Origin: an uncultured Eubacteriales bacterium
Lineage (GTDB): Bacteria > Bacillota > Clostridia > Oscillospirales > Acutalibacteraceae
Direction of reading: 5' to 3'
Assembly (NCBI GenBank): GCA_900315195.1
Contig: OMYD01000014.1
Span: 1-40,017 of the forward strand
Length of the DNA stretch: 40,017 bases
Positions 1 through 8,114 of the stretch are shown here, in pieces (the first letter of the stretch is position 1; the number at the start of each line of letters is the position of its first letter). The position numbers were made by a program, and so were the translations under genes. The notes below the pieces were generated by a model. That model had not been told where the DNA came from. It saw only the letters and a list, made by a program, of their open reading frames with translations, and ran no database searches.

Positions 1-56
1 ATAAGCATCAGCGCTAATAAAGCCGCACAAACGCGGACAGAAGCTTTCTTTATCAT
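1..56 (-). CDS. N-terminus of a secreted or membrane protein (partial; possibly YdjH/TPM-like)
   Basis: Only the first 18 codons lie in the window; the gene continues beyond position 1. They read MIKKASVRVCAALLALML, a basic N-terminus followed by a hydrophobic stretch, as in a signal peptide or first membrane segment. The ATG overlaps the TGA stop of the upstream zinc-ribbon gene in the arrangement ATGA, so the two are translationally coupled. In Bacillus subtilis the neighbours of the SPFH protein YdjI are YdjG (zinc ribbon, membrane) and YdjH (secreted or membrane, TPM-type as I recall). The order here would make this the YdjH counterpart, but that is inference from position, since no diagnostic residues are present. 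Confidence 0.55.
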   Translation of the reverse strand, partial: MIKKASVRVCAALLALML

Positions 57-1153
57 AAGAACAGCATACCTCCTAACACGCCGATAAGGAAGATTATAAC
101 CGCGATAGCCGCCGAAACAGCCGCAAGCTTTCCGGGAGCTACGGGCAGGTGGCCGTAAGCCTTGCCTGTCTGACCGTTTATGGCAAACGGGATGATCTCG
201 CCGTTGAATTTATAGGTTACCATCCAAACCGGCATAAGGTTGTAGTTGTAAGCCGCAAGCTCGGTTTTTTCGTTAAAGCTTTCGGTTTCGATTATGTCGT
301 AGCCCTCCATGGTGTTTTTAAGCACCTGCTCGGCGTACTCGTGCATCTTCTGCTCGATAACAGGCTCAACGTCCTTTTTTTCAAGGTCGCGCTTCTCAGC
401 CTGGAAGCCCGAAAGATAGCTCATCGCAAAGGGCTGAGCCTTTGACATATCGTAGGGATGAACACTCTGAAGCATTTCTCTGCTCTCGCTTTTAAGCGCG
501 CGCTCAAATACGTTTTTGATTATTACGTCGCCGCCGCGCACCACATGGAAAATACGGGTTTCGGTGTACTCCTTGTTGCCGCTGCGCCAGGTGCGGATTT
601 TTTTACCCGTGGCGGTAAGTGTGGCGGTCTTTTGCTCGTCGGCATACCAATACGGGAAATAAACGCCGTTGAGCTTTTCAAACTGCTGCTTGCCCGCGAA
701 GCCCTTGGGCAAAAACCACTTTTTGCCGCACATCGCCAGAAAGCGCTCAATAGCCTTATCCTTTGAAAGCTCAAACGGAACCACCTTGTCGGGCTTGAAC
801 TCGCTTGAAAGCCTGCTGCCCAAAACAACGGGGTTGTAGCAGTAGAAGCAGGTGGTAGCCGCGGTGGTGGCGGTTGTTACGATCTCGGCGCCGCAGCTCG
901 GGCAGGTGTATGACACGGCGAAATCCTCGTCCGCGTTTTCGGCGTTTTCGGTTTTAGCCTGCTGCTGTTGCTGTTCGGCATGCCTGACCTCTTGCTCGTC
1001 GTAGGTTTCGCGCTGCTCTTTTTCCTCATTCATCTGCTGAACCTGATCGGGCGCGAATTCGCCCAGACAGAATTCACAGGTGAATTTTTGTTTATCGGGG
1101 TCAAATTTTAAAGGTCCGTCACAGTTCGGACACTTATAACTCATAGTAGCCAT
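53..1153 (-). CDS. Zinc-ribbon membrane protein, YdjG-like
   Basis: A 366-residue protein. Residues 8-30 form a zinc ribbon (CPNCDG...CEFC), and a second CxxC pair follows at about 84-105 (CPSCG...CFYC). Between them lies a Gln/Glu-rich stretch (about 41-72) likely to be helical or disordered. A long middle domain with WFLPKGF and YFPYWYAD motifs is typical of bacterial 'TFIIB-type zinc ribbon' proteins. A single hydrophobic segment at the extreme C-terminus (about 344-365) should anchor it in the membrane with the ribbons inside the cell. The start is set by AGGAG seven bases before the ATG. It lies 203 bp downstream of the SPFH gene and overlaps the next gene by 4 bp. The family is linked in Bacillus to YdjI/PspA membrane-stress complexes; that role is inferred here. 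Confidence 0.8.
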   Translation of the reverse strand: MATMSYKCPNCDGPLKFDPDKQKFTCEFCLGEFAPDQVQQMNEEKEQRETYDEQEVRHAEQQQQQAKTENAENADEDFAVSYTCPSCGAEIVTTATTAATTCFYCYNPVVLGSRLSSEFKPDKVVPFELSKDKAIERFLAMCGKKWFLPKGFAGKQQFEKLNGVYFPYWYADEQKTATLTATGKKIRTWRSGNKEYTETRIFHVVRGGDVIIKNVFERALKSESREMLQSVHPYDMSKAQPFAMSYLSGFQAEKRDLEKKDVEPVIEQKMHEYAEQVLKNTMEGYDIIETESFNEKTELAAYNYNLMPVWMVTYKFNGEIIPFAINGQTGKAYGHLPVAPGKLAAVSAAIAVIIFLIGVLGGMLFL

Positions 1154-1178
1154 ATAGCTGCTCCTAAATTATCATAAT

Positions 1179-1254
1179 ATGCGGCACAGCCGCAATTCAT
1201 GTGCGTAGCACAATTCATTACGAAGTAAATTCATGTTGGCAAGCAACAATTCAT
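1179..1254. repeat. Array of four mini-hairpins, each followed by AATTCAT
   Basis: Four consecutive units each consist of a short perfect inverted repeat and the constant tail AATTCAT. The palindromes are GCGGC-aca-GCCGC, GTGC-gta-GCAC, TAC-gaa-GTA and GTTG-gcaag-CAAC. Stem sequences differ while pairing is kept. The array lies between the SPFH gene and the zinc-ribbon gene, so it would be transcribed if they are one operon. It contains no ORF and is not a CRISPR, because units are 16-22 bp and have no unique spacers. Confidence 0.8.
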
Positions 1255-1270
1255 TTCTGCATTATCGGCA

Positions 1271-1298
1271 AGGGCGCACACGCGGGTGCGCTCCTACA
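1271..1298. repeat. Palindromic GTAGGNGCGCAC repeat, copy 1
   Basis: AGGGCGCACACGCGGGTGCG continues into CTCCTAC. GCGCAC pairs with GTGCGC across a short loop, and the outer AGGG/CTCCT arms also pair. A close relative lies at 28690-28717, and two looser relatives with a different core are at 35888-35972. I see no coding role. Confidence 0.7.
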
Positions 1299-1356
1299 CT
1301 TATTTCAGTTTACGTTGCTCAAACTTATAACTATTTACTTCGTGTCATGTAATGAC

Positions 1357-2631
1357 TTACTGCTTAGTTCCGCATTCGGGGCAGAATTTCTGGCCTTCGG
1401 TAAGCTGAGCGCCGCAGTTGCCGCAGAAGCGCTTTTTGGGAGCTTCGGGCTTGGGAGTGCCGCACTCGGAGCAGAACTTGCCGGCGTTTACTGCGCCGCA
1501 GCCGCAAGTCCAGCTTCCGTCAGCCTGCTGGGGAGCCGCCTGCTGAGGAGCTTCCTGCCGGGGAGCCTGCTGCTGGGGCTGCTGCTGATTCATGCCCTGC
1601 TGGGGATTATGCTGAACATACTGGGGATTCTGCATGTAGCCGCCCATGATGTTGCCGCCCATATTCTGAGCCATGCCCATACCGAGGAACGCGCCCATAG
1701 CGCCGCCCTCGTTGTGGCCTGCCGCGTTGATACCTTCGGCGATGTTCTTAGCCATGTAAGCCTGCTGGTTGGCGCCGTCGCGCAGGAAGCTTACCGATGC
1801 GCCCATAGCCGCGCGCTCGTTGATGATCTTCTGGCTTTCGTCGCTGTACGCGGGCATACCCATTGAAACGCGGAATACCTCAAAGCCGCGGGCTTCGTTC
1901 CAGTCGTCGTCAAGGGCGTCGCGCATATACTTAGCCATTTCCTTAGCCTTTGAGGTGATGAAGCTGATGCGGTTGCCGTCTGCCGAATACTGGTTGAAGG
2001 CTGAGCCGAGCTCGGTAACAAATTCCTCGTTATACTGGCGTACAAACTCACCCTCAAACTCAAGGCTTTCGTTCTGTGTGATTATCTCGTTGGGAATAAC
2101 CTGCTGATAGAACTTGAAGGGATCCGAAACCTTGATTGAATATGAGCCGTGAAGGCGCATAAACAGCTCGGCCTCATAGAAGCTGTCGTAATACTGAACA
2201 GGGCTTGTGGTGCCGAATTTGATGTTTTTGATTTCCTTTAAGTTGATGTAGAAAACGTGCTGTGACTGCGAGGGAACGCCGCCGTATTTAATTCTGCTGA
2301 AGCTCTCTTTGATTGAGTCCATGAACTGTCCGTTAAACAGCGAGGGCATTGAGCTGTTGTCAACCTTGAAATAGCCCGCCTCGGCGGTATAGTCGACAAT
2401 TTTGCCGCCGTCGACAAGAATCATCATCTGCTCGTCATAAACATGAATGATAGAGCCGTTTGAAACGATGTTTGAAGAACCCTTTTTATTCTGGCTTTTG
2501 CCGTTCTGTGTAACCAGCTGACCGGGGACGATGACAGTGTGCTCGCCCATGGGAGCAGGCTCAATGACTTCAAGCCAAGTGTCGGCAAGGCCGCCTTTTA
2601 CGGCGTTGATCGCCGCTCTGATAATACCCAT
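1357..2631 (-). CDS. SPFH-domain protein with two C-terminal zinc ribbons (YdjI-like)
   Basis: A 424-residue protein. The N-terminal two thirds (about 1-290) match the 'virion core protein / YdjI' type of SPFH (band 7) domain, which scaffolds membrane microdomains. A Gly/Met-rich stretch (about 295-330, GGAMGAFLGMGMAQNMGGN) and a Gln/Pro-rich linker (about 335-370) follow. Two zinc ribbons end the protein: CGCGAVNAGKFCSECG and CGNCGAQLTEGQKFCPECG. There is no obvious transmembrane helix, consistent with recruitment to membranes by partners. In B. subtilis YdjI acts with YdjG and YdjH to bring PspA to the membrane; no pspA gene is visible in this window. The start is supported by AAAGGAGA before the ATG, and a strong promoter lies upstream at 2694-2722. 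Confidence 0.88.
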   Translation of the reverse strand: MGIIRAAINAVKGGLADTWLEVIEPAPMGEHTVIVPGQLVTQNGKSQNKKGSSNIVSNGSIIHVYDEQMMILVDGGKIVDYTAEAGYFKVDNSSMPSLFNGQFMDSIKESFSRIKYGGVPSQSQHVFYINLKEIKNIKFGTTSPVQYYDSFYEAELFMRLHGSYSIKVSDPFKFYQQVIPNEIITQNESLEFEGEFVRQYNEEFVTELGSAFNQYSADGNRISFITSKAKEMAKYMRDALDDDWNEARGFEVFRVSMGMPAYSDESQKIINERAAMGASVSFLRDGANQQAYMAKNIAEGINAAGHNEGGAMGAFLGMGMAQNMGGNIMGGYMQNPQYVQHNPQQGMNQQQPQQQAPRQEAPQQAAPQQADGSWTCGCGAVNAGKFCSECGTPKPEAPKKRFCGNCGAQLTEGQKFCPECGTKQ

Positions 2632-2663
2632 AGTGATTTCTCCTTTTCACGTGAATTAATCGT

Positions 2664-2681
2664 GGTAACCGTATAGTTACC
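2664..2681. promoter_or_regulatory. Inverted repeat GGTAAC-N6-GTTACC in the SPFH-gene leader
   Basis: A perfect 6+6 dyad (GGTAAC cgtata GTTACC) sits between the predicted transcription start and the ribosome binding site of the SPFH gene. Its size and placement suit a repressor operator. The regulator is unknown. Confidence 0.45.
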
Positions 2682-2693
2682 CGTATTATATCT

Positions 2694-2722
2694 ATCATAA
2701 TATTTTTTCGCTGAAAATGCAA
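2694..2722 (-). promoter_or_regulatory. Sigma-A-type promoter of the SPFH gene
   Basis: Read on the minus strand, TTGCAT (2722-2717) and TATGAT (2699-2694) are separated by 17 bp. It lies just after the terminator of the upstream Tim44-like gene, so the SPFH group is a separate transcription unit. Confidence 0.6.
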
Positions 2723-2750
2723 GCTTTTTTATACTATTTTCCAATAAAAC

Positions 2751-2772
2751 GGGGCGGGCAACCGCCCACCCC
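2751..2772 (-). terminator. Rho-independent terminator of the hisS-aspS-Tim44-like unit
   Basis: A GC-rich 9-bp stem with one mismatch-tolerant pair (GGGGTGGGC / GCCCGCCCC on the minus strand) and a 4-base loop is followed by GTTTTATT. It lies 22 bp after the Tim44-like gene stop. Confidence 0.8.
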
Positions 2773-2793
2773 AATTATATTATTAATAATCAT

Positions 2794-3567
2794 TTAAAAT
2801 GCCGTTCTTCTCTTTGTTTCCTCGGTGATTGAATTAAACTTCCACACACGGGTGTTTACCTCAATTACGCCCGTTCCGCAGTATTCGCAGAATTTCATAC
2901 CCAGATTGCGTATGGGCGCGCCGCAGTTAGGGCAGGTAAGTCCAAGACCTTCGCCGTAAACGCCCATTTTGTCGGCGTCCTGCAGATACACCAGACCGAC
3001 ATTATAAACTGTCTGGAGCTTGTTTTCGCGGTCGCCGTTTACAAGCTTGCCGTCCTCGTCCTCAAGGTAGGAAATCATACCCACGGCGACGTTGAACATA
3101 ACCGTAACGGTGGCGCCGTCCTTTATGTAACGCCCGATTTGCGCGTCGTGGATAACGGGCTCGATGTAATACTGCTTTTGTCCGTTTGCGCTGAGGTTTT
3201 CGATGATTTCGAGAATATAGGTCTTGAGCGTCGGTGTAATAGTATCGGGCAATGTGGCGGTTGACCCTGTGGCGATAGCGTTCAGATAGCCGCGCACTAC
3301 CTCCTTAGCCTGAACACGGAACAAGTCGTAGTCAAACTCGGGAAAGTCCTTGTGGATCTGAGGCAGATAAATATTTGTGGCGGAATGAACGGAACGCGGA
3401 GTTTCGCTCAGCTTCTTTTTCTGCTCGTTATAGCCCTTGAAGAAGTCGGTGGTGCCGAACGCCTCCTGAGAGAATTTTGACACCTTTGACTTGATATAGA
3501 AGCCCGCTCCGATAATAACCGCAAGCAGTCCCGCGATAACCGCGAGGGGAATAATCAGTTTTTCCAT
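2794..3567 (-). CDS. Tim44-like membrane protein with C-terminal zinc ribbon
   Basis: A 257-residue protein. An N-terminal membrane helix (about 4-27) is followed by a soluble domain (about 60-205) of Tim44-like (NTF2-fold) character, with PEFDYDLFRVQAKEVVRGYL resembling the Tim44 core. A zinc ribbon closes it (CPNCGAPIRNLGMKFCEYCG, about 211-230). The topology implies a bitopic membrane protein. Tim44-like bacterial proteins are mostly uncharacterised. The gene starts 43 bp after aspS, with GGAG ahead of its ATG and no promoter that I can see between, so it is probably cotranscribed with hisS-aspS. That may be incidental rather than functional. Confidence 0.78.
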   Translation of the reverse strand: MEKLIIPLAVIAGLLAVIIGAGFYIKSKVSKFSQEAFGTTDFFKGYNEQKKKLSETPRSVHSATNIYLPQIHKDFPEFDYDLFRVQAKEVVRGYLNAIATGSTATLPDTITPTLKTYILEIIENLSANGQKQYYIEPVIHDAQIGRYIKDGATVTVMFNVAVGMISYLEDEDGKLVNGDRENKLQTVYNVGLVYLQDADKMGVYGEGLGLTCPNCGAPIRNLGMKFCEYCGTGVIEVNTRVWKFNSITEETKRRTAF

Positions 3568-3609
3568 AGTGTGACACTCCGCAAATATAGGGTCGTTTCC
3601 GTCAAATAA

Positions 3610-5382
3610 TCACTGTTTTTTTATTTCGATTCCAAGCACTTCAAGGCTCTCCTGATCCACAGGCGCGGGGCATGACGACATAAGCTCGCTTGCGTTCTGA
3701 ACCTTGGGGAACGCGGTGACGTCGCGCAGGCTGTCGGCGCCGCAGAGCAGCATTGTAACGCGGTCAAGGCCGATTCCCATTCCGCCGTGGGGCGGAGCGC
3801 CGTACTTGTACGCCTCAACAAGGAAGCCGAACTTAGCCTCGATCTCCTCGTCGGTGAGCTTTAGGGCGCGGAACATCTTCTGCTGGAGCTCGTAGTCGGT
3901 AATGCGCATTGAGCCGCTCGACAGCTCAACGCCGTTAAGCGTGAGGTCGTAAGCCTTGGCGATAACCTTTGAGGGGTCGGTGTCAAGGTACTGAATGCAC
4001 TCCTCCTTGGGCATGGTGAACGGGTGGTGCATGGCAACCCACTCGCCGCTCTCCTCATCCTTTTCAAAGAACGGGAAGTCAACGATCCAGAGAAACTTAA
4101 ACTCGTCGGGAATAATGTCAAGGCGCTTGGCTACGGTCAGGCGCAGAGCGCCCAAAGTCGAGAGCACCGTGCTGTTTTTGTCGGCTACAATAAGGATAAC
4201 GTCGCCCTTTTCGGCGCCGAGGCGCTCATAGATAGCCGCAAGCTCTTCCTCGGTCATAAACTTTTTGAAGGACGCGTTCGGCTCGTCAACCCATCTGACA
4301 TAGGCAAGGCCCTTTGCGCCGATGCCCTTTGCGTACTCGGTGAGCTTGTCGATTTCCTTGCGGGTGTAGACGGAAGCCGCGTTCTTTGCCACGATAGCGC
4401 GAACCGAGCCGCCGTTTTCAACAGCGCCCGTGAACACGCCGAAGCCGCAGTTCTTTACGAGGTCGGAGATATCCTGAATCTTCATACCGAAGCGGATATC
4501 GGGCTTGTCGGAGCCGTAGTTGTTCATGGCGTCGGCGTAGCTCATGCGCTCAAAGGGCGTGGGCAGGTCGATATTCATAACCTCGCTGAACAGGCGCTTG
4601 AACAGACCCTCGTTGATTTCGAGGATATCCTCTACGTCCACAAACGACAGCTCCATATCGATCTGGGTGAATTCGGGCTGGCGGTCGGCGCGCAGGTCTT
4701 CGTCGCGGAAGCAGCGCGCGAGCTGGATGTAGCGGTCAAAGCCCGAGAGCATCAGAAGCTGCTTGTAAATCTGCGGCGACTGAGGCAGGGCGTAAAACTT
4801 GCCGTTGTGAATACGCGAGGGCACAAGATAGTCGCGCGCGCCCTCGGGAGTGGATTTGATCATCATCGGGGTTTCGATTTCGATAAATCCGTTTTCGGCG
4901 AAGTAGTCGCGGGTGATTTTTGAAACCTTGCTGCGGAGCATAAGGTTGTTCTGAAGCGGGCGGCGGCGAAGGTCGAGATAGCGGTACTTCAGCCGCACGT
5001 CCTCGCCCGTTTTTGTTTCATCAACGATTTCAAACGGCGGCGTCTGAGCCTTTGAAAGCACACGCAGGTCGTTTACGGTGATTTCGATATCGCCCGTGGG
5101 GATTTCGGAATTCTTTGAGCTTCGCTCGCAGACAACGCCCTTTGCCGCCAGCACAAACTCGCTGCGGCACAAAAACGCCTTGTCAAAAATTTCGCGGTCG
5201 GTTGTATCGTTAAAGGCGAGCTGCACAATACCCGAGCGGTCGCGCAGGTCGATGAAAATAAGCTGTCCGAGGTCGCGGGCACGCTGTACCCAGCCGCAGA
5301 CTGTAACCTCTTTTCCGACGTCGGTAATGCGCAAGTCGCCGCAGTAATGCGTGCGCTTCAAGCCTGTCATAAATTCTGCCAT
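3610..5382 (-). CDS. aspS: Aspartate--tRNA ligase
   Basis: A 590-residue class IIb aminoacyl-tRNA synthetase that charges tRNA-Asp with aspartate. The N-terminal OB-fold anticodon domain (about 10-110) has the typical RVQRARDLGQLIFIDLRDRSG-like strand. The catalytic core follows, with motif 2 at FRDEDLRADRQPEF (about 225-238) and motif 3 at GGMGIGLDRVTMLL near the C-terminus (about 535-548). The bacterial GAD insertion lies between (about 295-415), and AMHHPFTMP follows it. Length is normal for the bacterial type (about 590). GGGAG precedes the ATG. It lies 59 bp downstream of hisS, the usual Firmicutes order, and both are read from the same promoter region. Confidence 0.97.
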   Translation of the reverse strand: MAEFMTGLKRTHYCGDLRITDVGKEVTVCGWVQRARDLGQLIFIDLRDRSGIVQLAFNDTTDREIFDKAFLCRSEFVLAAKGVVCERSSKNSEIPTGDIEITVNDLRVLSKAQTPPFEIVDETKTGEDVRLKYRYLDLRRRPLQNNLMLRSKVSKITRDYFAENGFIEIETPMMIKSTPEGARDYLVPSRIHNGKFYALPQSPQIYKQLLMLSGFDRYIQLARCFRDEDLRADRQPEFTQIDMELSFVDVEDILEINEGLFKRLFSEVMNIDLPTPFERMSYADAMNNYGSDKPDIRFGMKIQDISDLVKNCGFGVFTGAVENGGSVRAIVAKNAASVYTRKEIDKLTEYAKGIGAKGLAYVRWVDEPNASFKKFMTEEELAAIYERLGAEKGDVILIVADKNSTVLSTLGALRLTVAKRLDIIPDEFKFLWIVDFPFFEKDEESGEWVAMHHPFTMPKEECIQYLDTDPSKVIAKAYDLTLNGVELSSGSMRITDYELQQKMFRALKLTDEEIEAKFGFLVEAYKYGAPPHGGMGIGLDRVTMLLCGADSLRDVTAFPKVQNASELMSSCPAPVDQESLEVLGIEIKKQ

Positions 5383-5399
5383 TGTTATTACTCCCTCTT

Positions 5400-5435
5400 T
5401 AGTAGTGGTTAGTGGTTAGGTGATTAGTGGTTAGC
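5400..5435. repeat. Simple GTGGTTAG-type tandem repeat between hisS and aspS
   Basis: Three to four imperfect copies of AGTGGTTAG (AGTGGTTAGTGGTTAGG, then GATTAGTGGTTAG) fill most of the 59-bp hisS-aspS spacer. No stem or ORF is formed. Confidence 0.6.
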
Positions 5436-5441
5436 GGTCGG

Positions 5442-6737
5442 TTAAATCTCAAAACCCTTGCTGTCGGTAAGTGTCAGCACCGAAAACTTCTCGGCAAAAG
5501 TGTCGTCGAGCGCAAGCTCGGTCTGCTCGCCGCTCTCCATGTTCTTGACCTTAGCCTTGTTTCCGGCGATCTCATTGTCGCCCAGTACCAATGAATACTT
5601 CGCGCCGATTTTGTCGGCGTACTTCATCTGGGCGCGCAGTCCCCTGCCCACAACGTCGGTCTCGGCGGTAAGGCCGCACTCGCGAACCTGTCTGAGCAAT
5701 GAAAACGCCTTCTGCTTTGCGCCGTCTCCCATTGTGGCAATATACAGCGAACACGGCTCGGGCTGCGGTATCTCGATGCCCTGAGCGTCCATTACCAGAA
5801 GAATACGCTCCAGGCCCATAGCAAAGCCGAGGGACGGCAGGTGCTTGCCGCCGAGCTCCTCAATAAGGCCGTCGTATCTTCCGCCGCCGCAAACGGTGCC
5901 CTGAGCGCCGATGCAGTCGGTTACAAACTCAAACACGGTTTTTGTGTAGTAGTCAAGTCCGCGCACGATGGTGGGGTTGATTGTGTATTTAACCCCAGAG
6001 CAGTCCAGATAGCTCTGAACCTCCTTGAAGTGCGACTCGCACTCCTCGCAGAGATAGTCGGTGATTCTCGGCGCGTCCTTGGCGATTTCCTTGTCCTGCG
6101 GGCTTTTGCAGTCCAGCAAACGCATCGGGTTTTTCTCCAGACGCGTAAGGCAGGTGGGACAAAGCTGCTCTTTATACTGCGAAAAATATTCCCTTAACGC
6201 CTGATTATACTTAGCGCGGCATTCGGGGCAGCCGATTGAATTAAGCTCCAAACGCACGTCGCTCAGCCCCAGTCTGTCAAGTACCGACTGGGCAAGGCAG
6301 ATTATTTCCGCGTCGGCTACGGGCGACTGGGTGCCGTATTCCTCGATGCCGAACTGGTGGAATTCTCTGAGTCTGCCCGCCTGAGGCTTTTCGTAGCGGT
6401 AGCATGACACAAAGTAGCTCGCCTTAATCGGCAGGCCCTCGTTTTCAAGAGCGTGCTCCAAAACGGCGCGCGCCGCGCCCGCTGTGCCCTCGGGGCGAAG
6501 CGTAACGCTCTCGCCGCCCTTGGTATCGAAGGTGTACATCTCCTTCTGCACAACGTCGGTAGTCTGCCCTACTCCGCGAGCGAACAGCTCAGTGTGCTCG
6601 AACACGGGCGTGCGCATCTCGCGGAAGCCGTAAGCGCGGCTCTCCTCGCGCATAATATTTTCAACGAACTGCCAGCGATAACTCTGACGCGGCAGAACAT
6701 CCTCGGTTCCTTTTATTTTCTTTGTTATTAAAGCCAT
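5442..6737 (-). CDS. hisS: Histidine--tRNA ligase
   Basis: A 431-residue class IIa synthetase that charges tRNA-His. The N-terminus MALITKKIKGTEDVLP carries the HisRS signature. RPEGTAGAARAV is motif 2, the histidine-specific LDYYTKTVFEF follows, and the C-terminal anticodon-binding domain occupies the last 90 or so residues. The reading frame extends 10 codons further upstream, but GGAGGG lies 6 bases before the ATG at 6737, whereas the upstream ATG has no such site, so 6737 is the start. Four clustered cysteine pairs (CPEC, CPTC, CEEC) sit in the insertion domain. It is first gene of the hisS-aspS-Tim44-like unit. I looked for a T-box leader and saw none. Confidence 0.97.
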   Translation of the reverse strand: MALITKKIKGTEDVLPRQSYRWQFVENIMREESRAYGFREMRTPVFEHTELFARGVGQTTDVVQKEMYTFDTKGGESVTLRPEGTAGAARAVLEHALENEGLPIKASYFVSCYRYEKPQAGRLREFHQFGIEEYGTQSPVADAEIICLAQSVLDRLGLSDVRLELNSIGCPECRAKYNQALREYFSQYKEQLCPTCLTRLEKNPMRLLDCKSPQDKEIAKDAPRITDYLCEECESHFKEVQSYLDCSGVKYTINPTIVRGLDYYTKTVFEFVTDCIGAQGTVCGGGRYDGLIEELGGKHLPSLGFAMGLERILLVMDAQGIEIPQPEPCSLYIATMGDGAKQKAFSLLRQVRECGLTAETDVVGRGLRAQMKYADKIGAKYSLVLGDNEIAGNKAKVKNMESGEQTELALDDTFAEKFSVLTLTDSKGFEI

Positions 6738-6752
6738 ATTCAGCCCTCCGTT

Positions 6753-6814
6753 TATACTAATTTCCATTAAGACGCTTTAAAACAGATGTTAAAGGGTTTT
6801 ATTGGATATTAGTA
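6753..6814. repeat. Short element with ends like the 160-bp MITE-like repeat
   Basis: The left end TATACTAATTTCC and the right end GGATATTAGTA form an imperfect inverted pair that matches the ends of the repeats at 15090 and 18482, but the interior is only about 40 bp and unrelated by eye. It lies in the hisS leader. It could be an internally deleted copy. Confidence 0.45.
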
Positions 6815-6830
6815 CTACATATACCATTAC

Positions 6831-6859
6831 ATTATACAACAATAAAAGGGCAAGCGCAA
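6831..6859 (-). promoter_or_regulatory. Promoter of hisS
   Basis: Minus strand TTGCGC (6859-6854), 17-bp spacer, TATAAT (6836-6831). The leader to hisS is about 90 nt and contains the short repeat at 6753-6814. Confidence 0.55.
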
Positions 6860-6929
6860 GAGTTTAGCGCGGTAAAATTTTAATCCGCATTTCAGGGCGC
6901 AAAAAGAGCAAATAATACCCTATATTTCA

Positions 6930-6958
6930 TTGACATTATTATCCGTATCATATACAAT
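6930..6958 (+). promoter_or_regulatory. Promoter of the broken zinc-ribbon gene
   Basis: Consensus TTGACA (6930-6935), 17-bp spacer, TACAAT (6953-6958), about 42 bp before the ATG at 7000. AGGAG lies before the ATG, and a TTTATTT-ca-AAATAAA palindrome abuts that ribosome binding site. Confidence 0.7.
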
Positions 6959-6999
6959 AAAATTGAGCTTTTTTATTTCAAAATAAAGGAGAGGTCGTT

Positions 7000-8055
7000 A
7001 TGATTTGCGATAAATGCGGTAAGGTTTTGCCTGACGGCGCAAAATTCTGCGGCAGGTGCGGCGCTTCGCTTTCGCCGCGGGCAGTGCCCAAGCCCGAACC
7101 CGTACCAAAGCAGGATTTCGAGCCTGTTCCCGCCCCTGTTACCGAGCCAAAACCCGAAAAAGTCAGTTAACCAAAAACAAAGAAGCTTATCCTTTTCGGC
7201 GCTATAGGCGCGGCGGTCGTCGCGGCGGCTCTGGTCGTTCTGTTCGTTGTGATACTTCCGGCTGTAAACGGCGGCAAGAGCGGCGACTCCAAAGACAGCA
7301 AATCAGCGGTCGTCTCCGGAACGGGCGAGCAGAGCGCAGACGCTTCAGACGGGATCAAACTCGATATCCTCAGCTATGTAAAGGAGCACGACCTCATAAC
7401 CCAGACAGGCTCCAACGACTGGAACCTCGACGTGGCTGTAAAGGCGTTTGAAGCGAAAATAAACGGCTGCAAAATCAGGAAGCCCGACGACGAGCCTCTT
7501 ACCGAGGTGTCTGTAAGAGATCCGAACGGAAACAAGGCAGGCAGCTTTATGTTCAAATATGATGGTGAGTTTTCCGCGGGCGGAGAGGTAGCCATAGACT
7601 ACAACCCCACCAGCACGACCGCGCTGTCAAAGAAAGGCGTTATACTCATCGGCGACGCGATAATCTACACCGTAAAGGCTTCGGGCAATGATTCCGAGTT
7701 CCCCGACGTTCACACATATTCCTCCGAATATGTCGACTGGTTCAATAACTTTATCCACAGCCTTGACAGAGACGCCGCCGAAAAGGACGTTATAGAGCTT
7801 AAAAATATCTATTACAACGGCAGCGAACACCTTGACGGCGACGTGATATTTGTCTACTACAACAGTACCCAAAAGCAATACAAAACCGTGTACCAGAATC
7901 TTACGGCGTATTCATTCAGCAGCAGCAACAGCGATATGATAGTTTCAAACGGAAGGATCAAGTTCTCCGACGGATATAAAACGATCGACGAAGCGCTTGA
8001 AAACTGCGACGCGTACGACACCTCGGACGGAAAAACGCCCGAAAAAATATATTAA
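7000..8055 (+). pseudogene. Zinc-ribbon, single-pass membrane protein interrupted by an in-frame TAA
   Basis: From the ATG at 7000 the frame reads a zinc ribbon (CDKCGKVLPDGAKFCGRCG, residues 3-21) and a Pro/Glu-rich linker, then meets TAA at 7168-7170 (codon 57). The same frame continues without interruption to TAA at 8053: PKTKKLILFGAIGAAVVAAA opens a membrane helix, followed by about 270 residues of extracytoplasmic domain that I do not recognise. Promoter, ribosome binding site and frame are otherwise intact, so a single base change (for example CAA to TAA) would explain it. No ATG with a good ribosome binding site lies soon after the stop; the frame could restart only at rare codons. The 56-residue N-terminal piece may be made. 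The intact form would be the same build as other zinc-ribbon membrane proteins in this window. A sequencing error is also possible. Confidence 0.75.
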
Positions 8056-8065
8056 GCACACACAA

Positions 8066-8105
8066 AGAGGCAGACTCAAAATTGATTGAGCCTGCCTCTG
8101 TTTTT
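8066..8105. terminator. Bidirectional terminator between convergent genes
   Basis: The stem AGAGGCAG-a-CTCAA / TTGAG-c-CTGCCTCT (8066-8099) is followed by a T-tract on the plus strand. It lies between the gene at 7000-8055 and the convergent RCC1 gene. Confidence 0.8.
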
Positions 8106-8114
8106 ATTGTTTAA

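Noticed and set aside
1179..1254. CRISPR array
   Set aside because: Units are too short, there are no unique spacers of about 30 bp, and the constant part is only seven bases.
1201..1866. 221-residue plus-strand ORF opposite the SPFH gene
   Set aside because: It is an antisense shadow of a clear protein gene with zinc ribbons, with no ribosome binding site and low-complexity composition.
4024..4923. 299-residue plus-strand ORF opposite aspS
   Set aside because: It is a shadow of a fully recognisable aspartyl-tRNA synthetase; long antisense frames are expected at this codon usage.
6738..6999. T-box riboswitch upstream of hisS
   Set aside because: No T-box (TGGNACCGCG-like) sequence or long terminator-antiterminator pair is present; the space holds two promoters and a short repeat.
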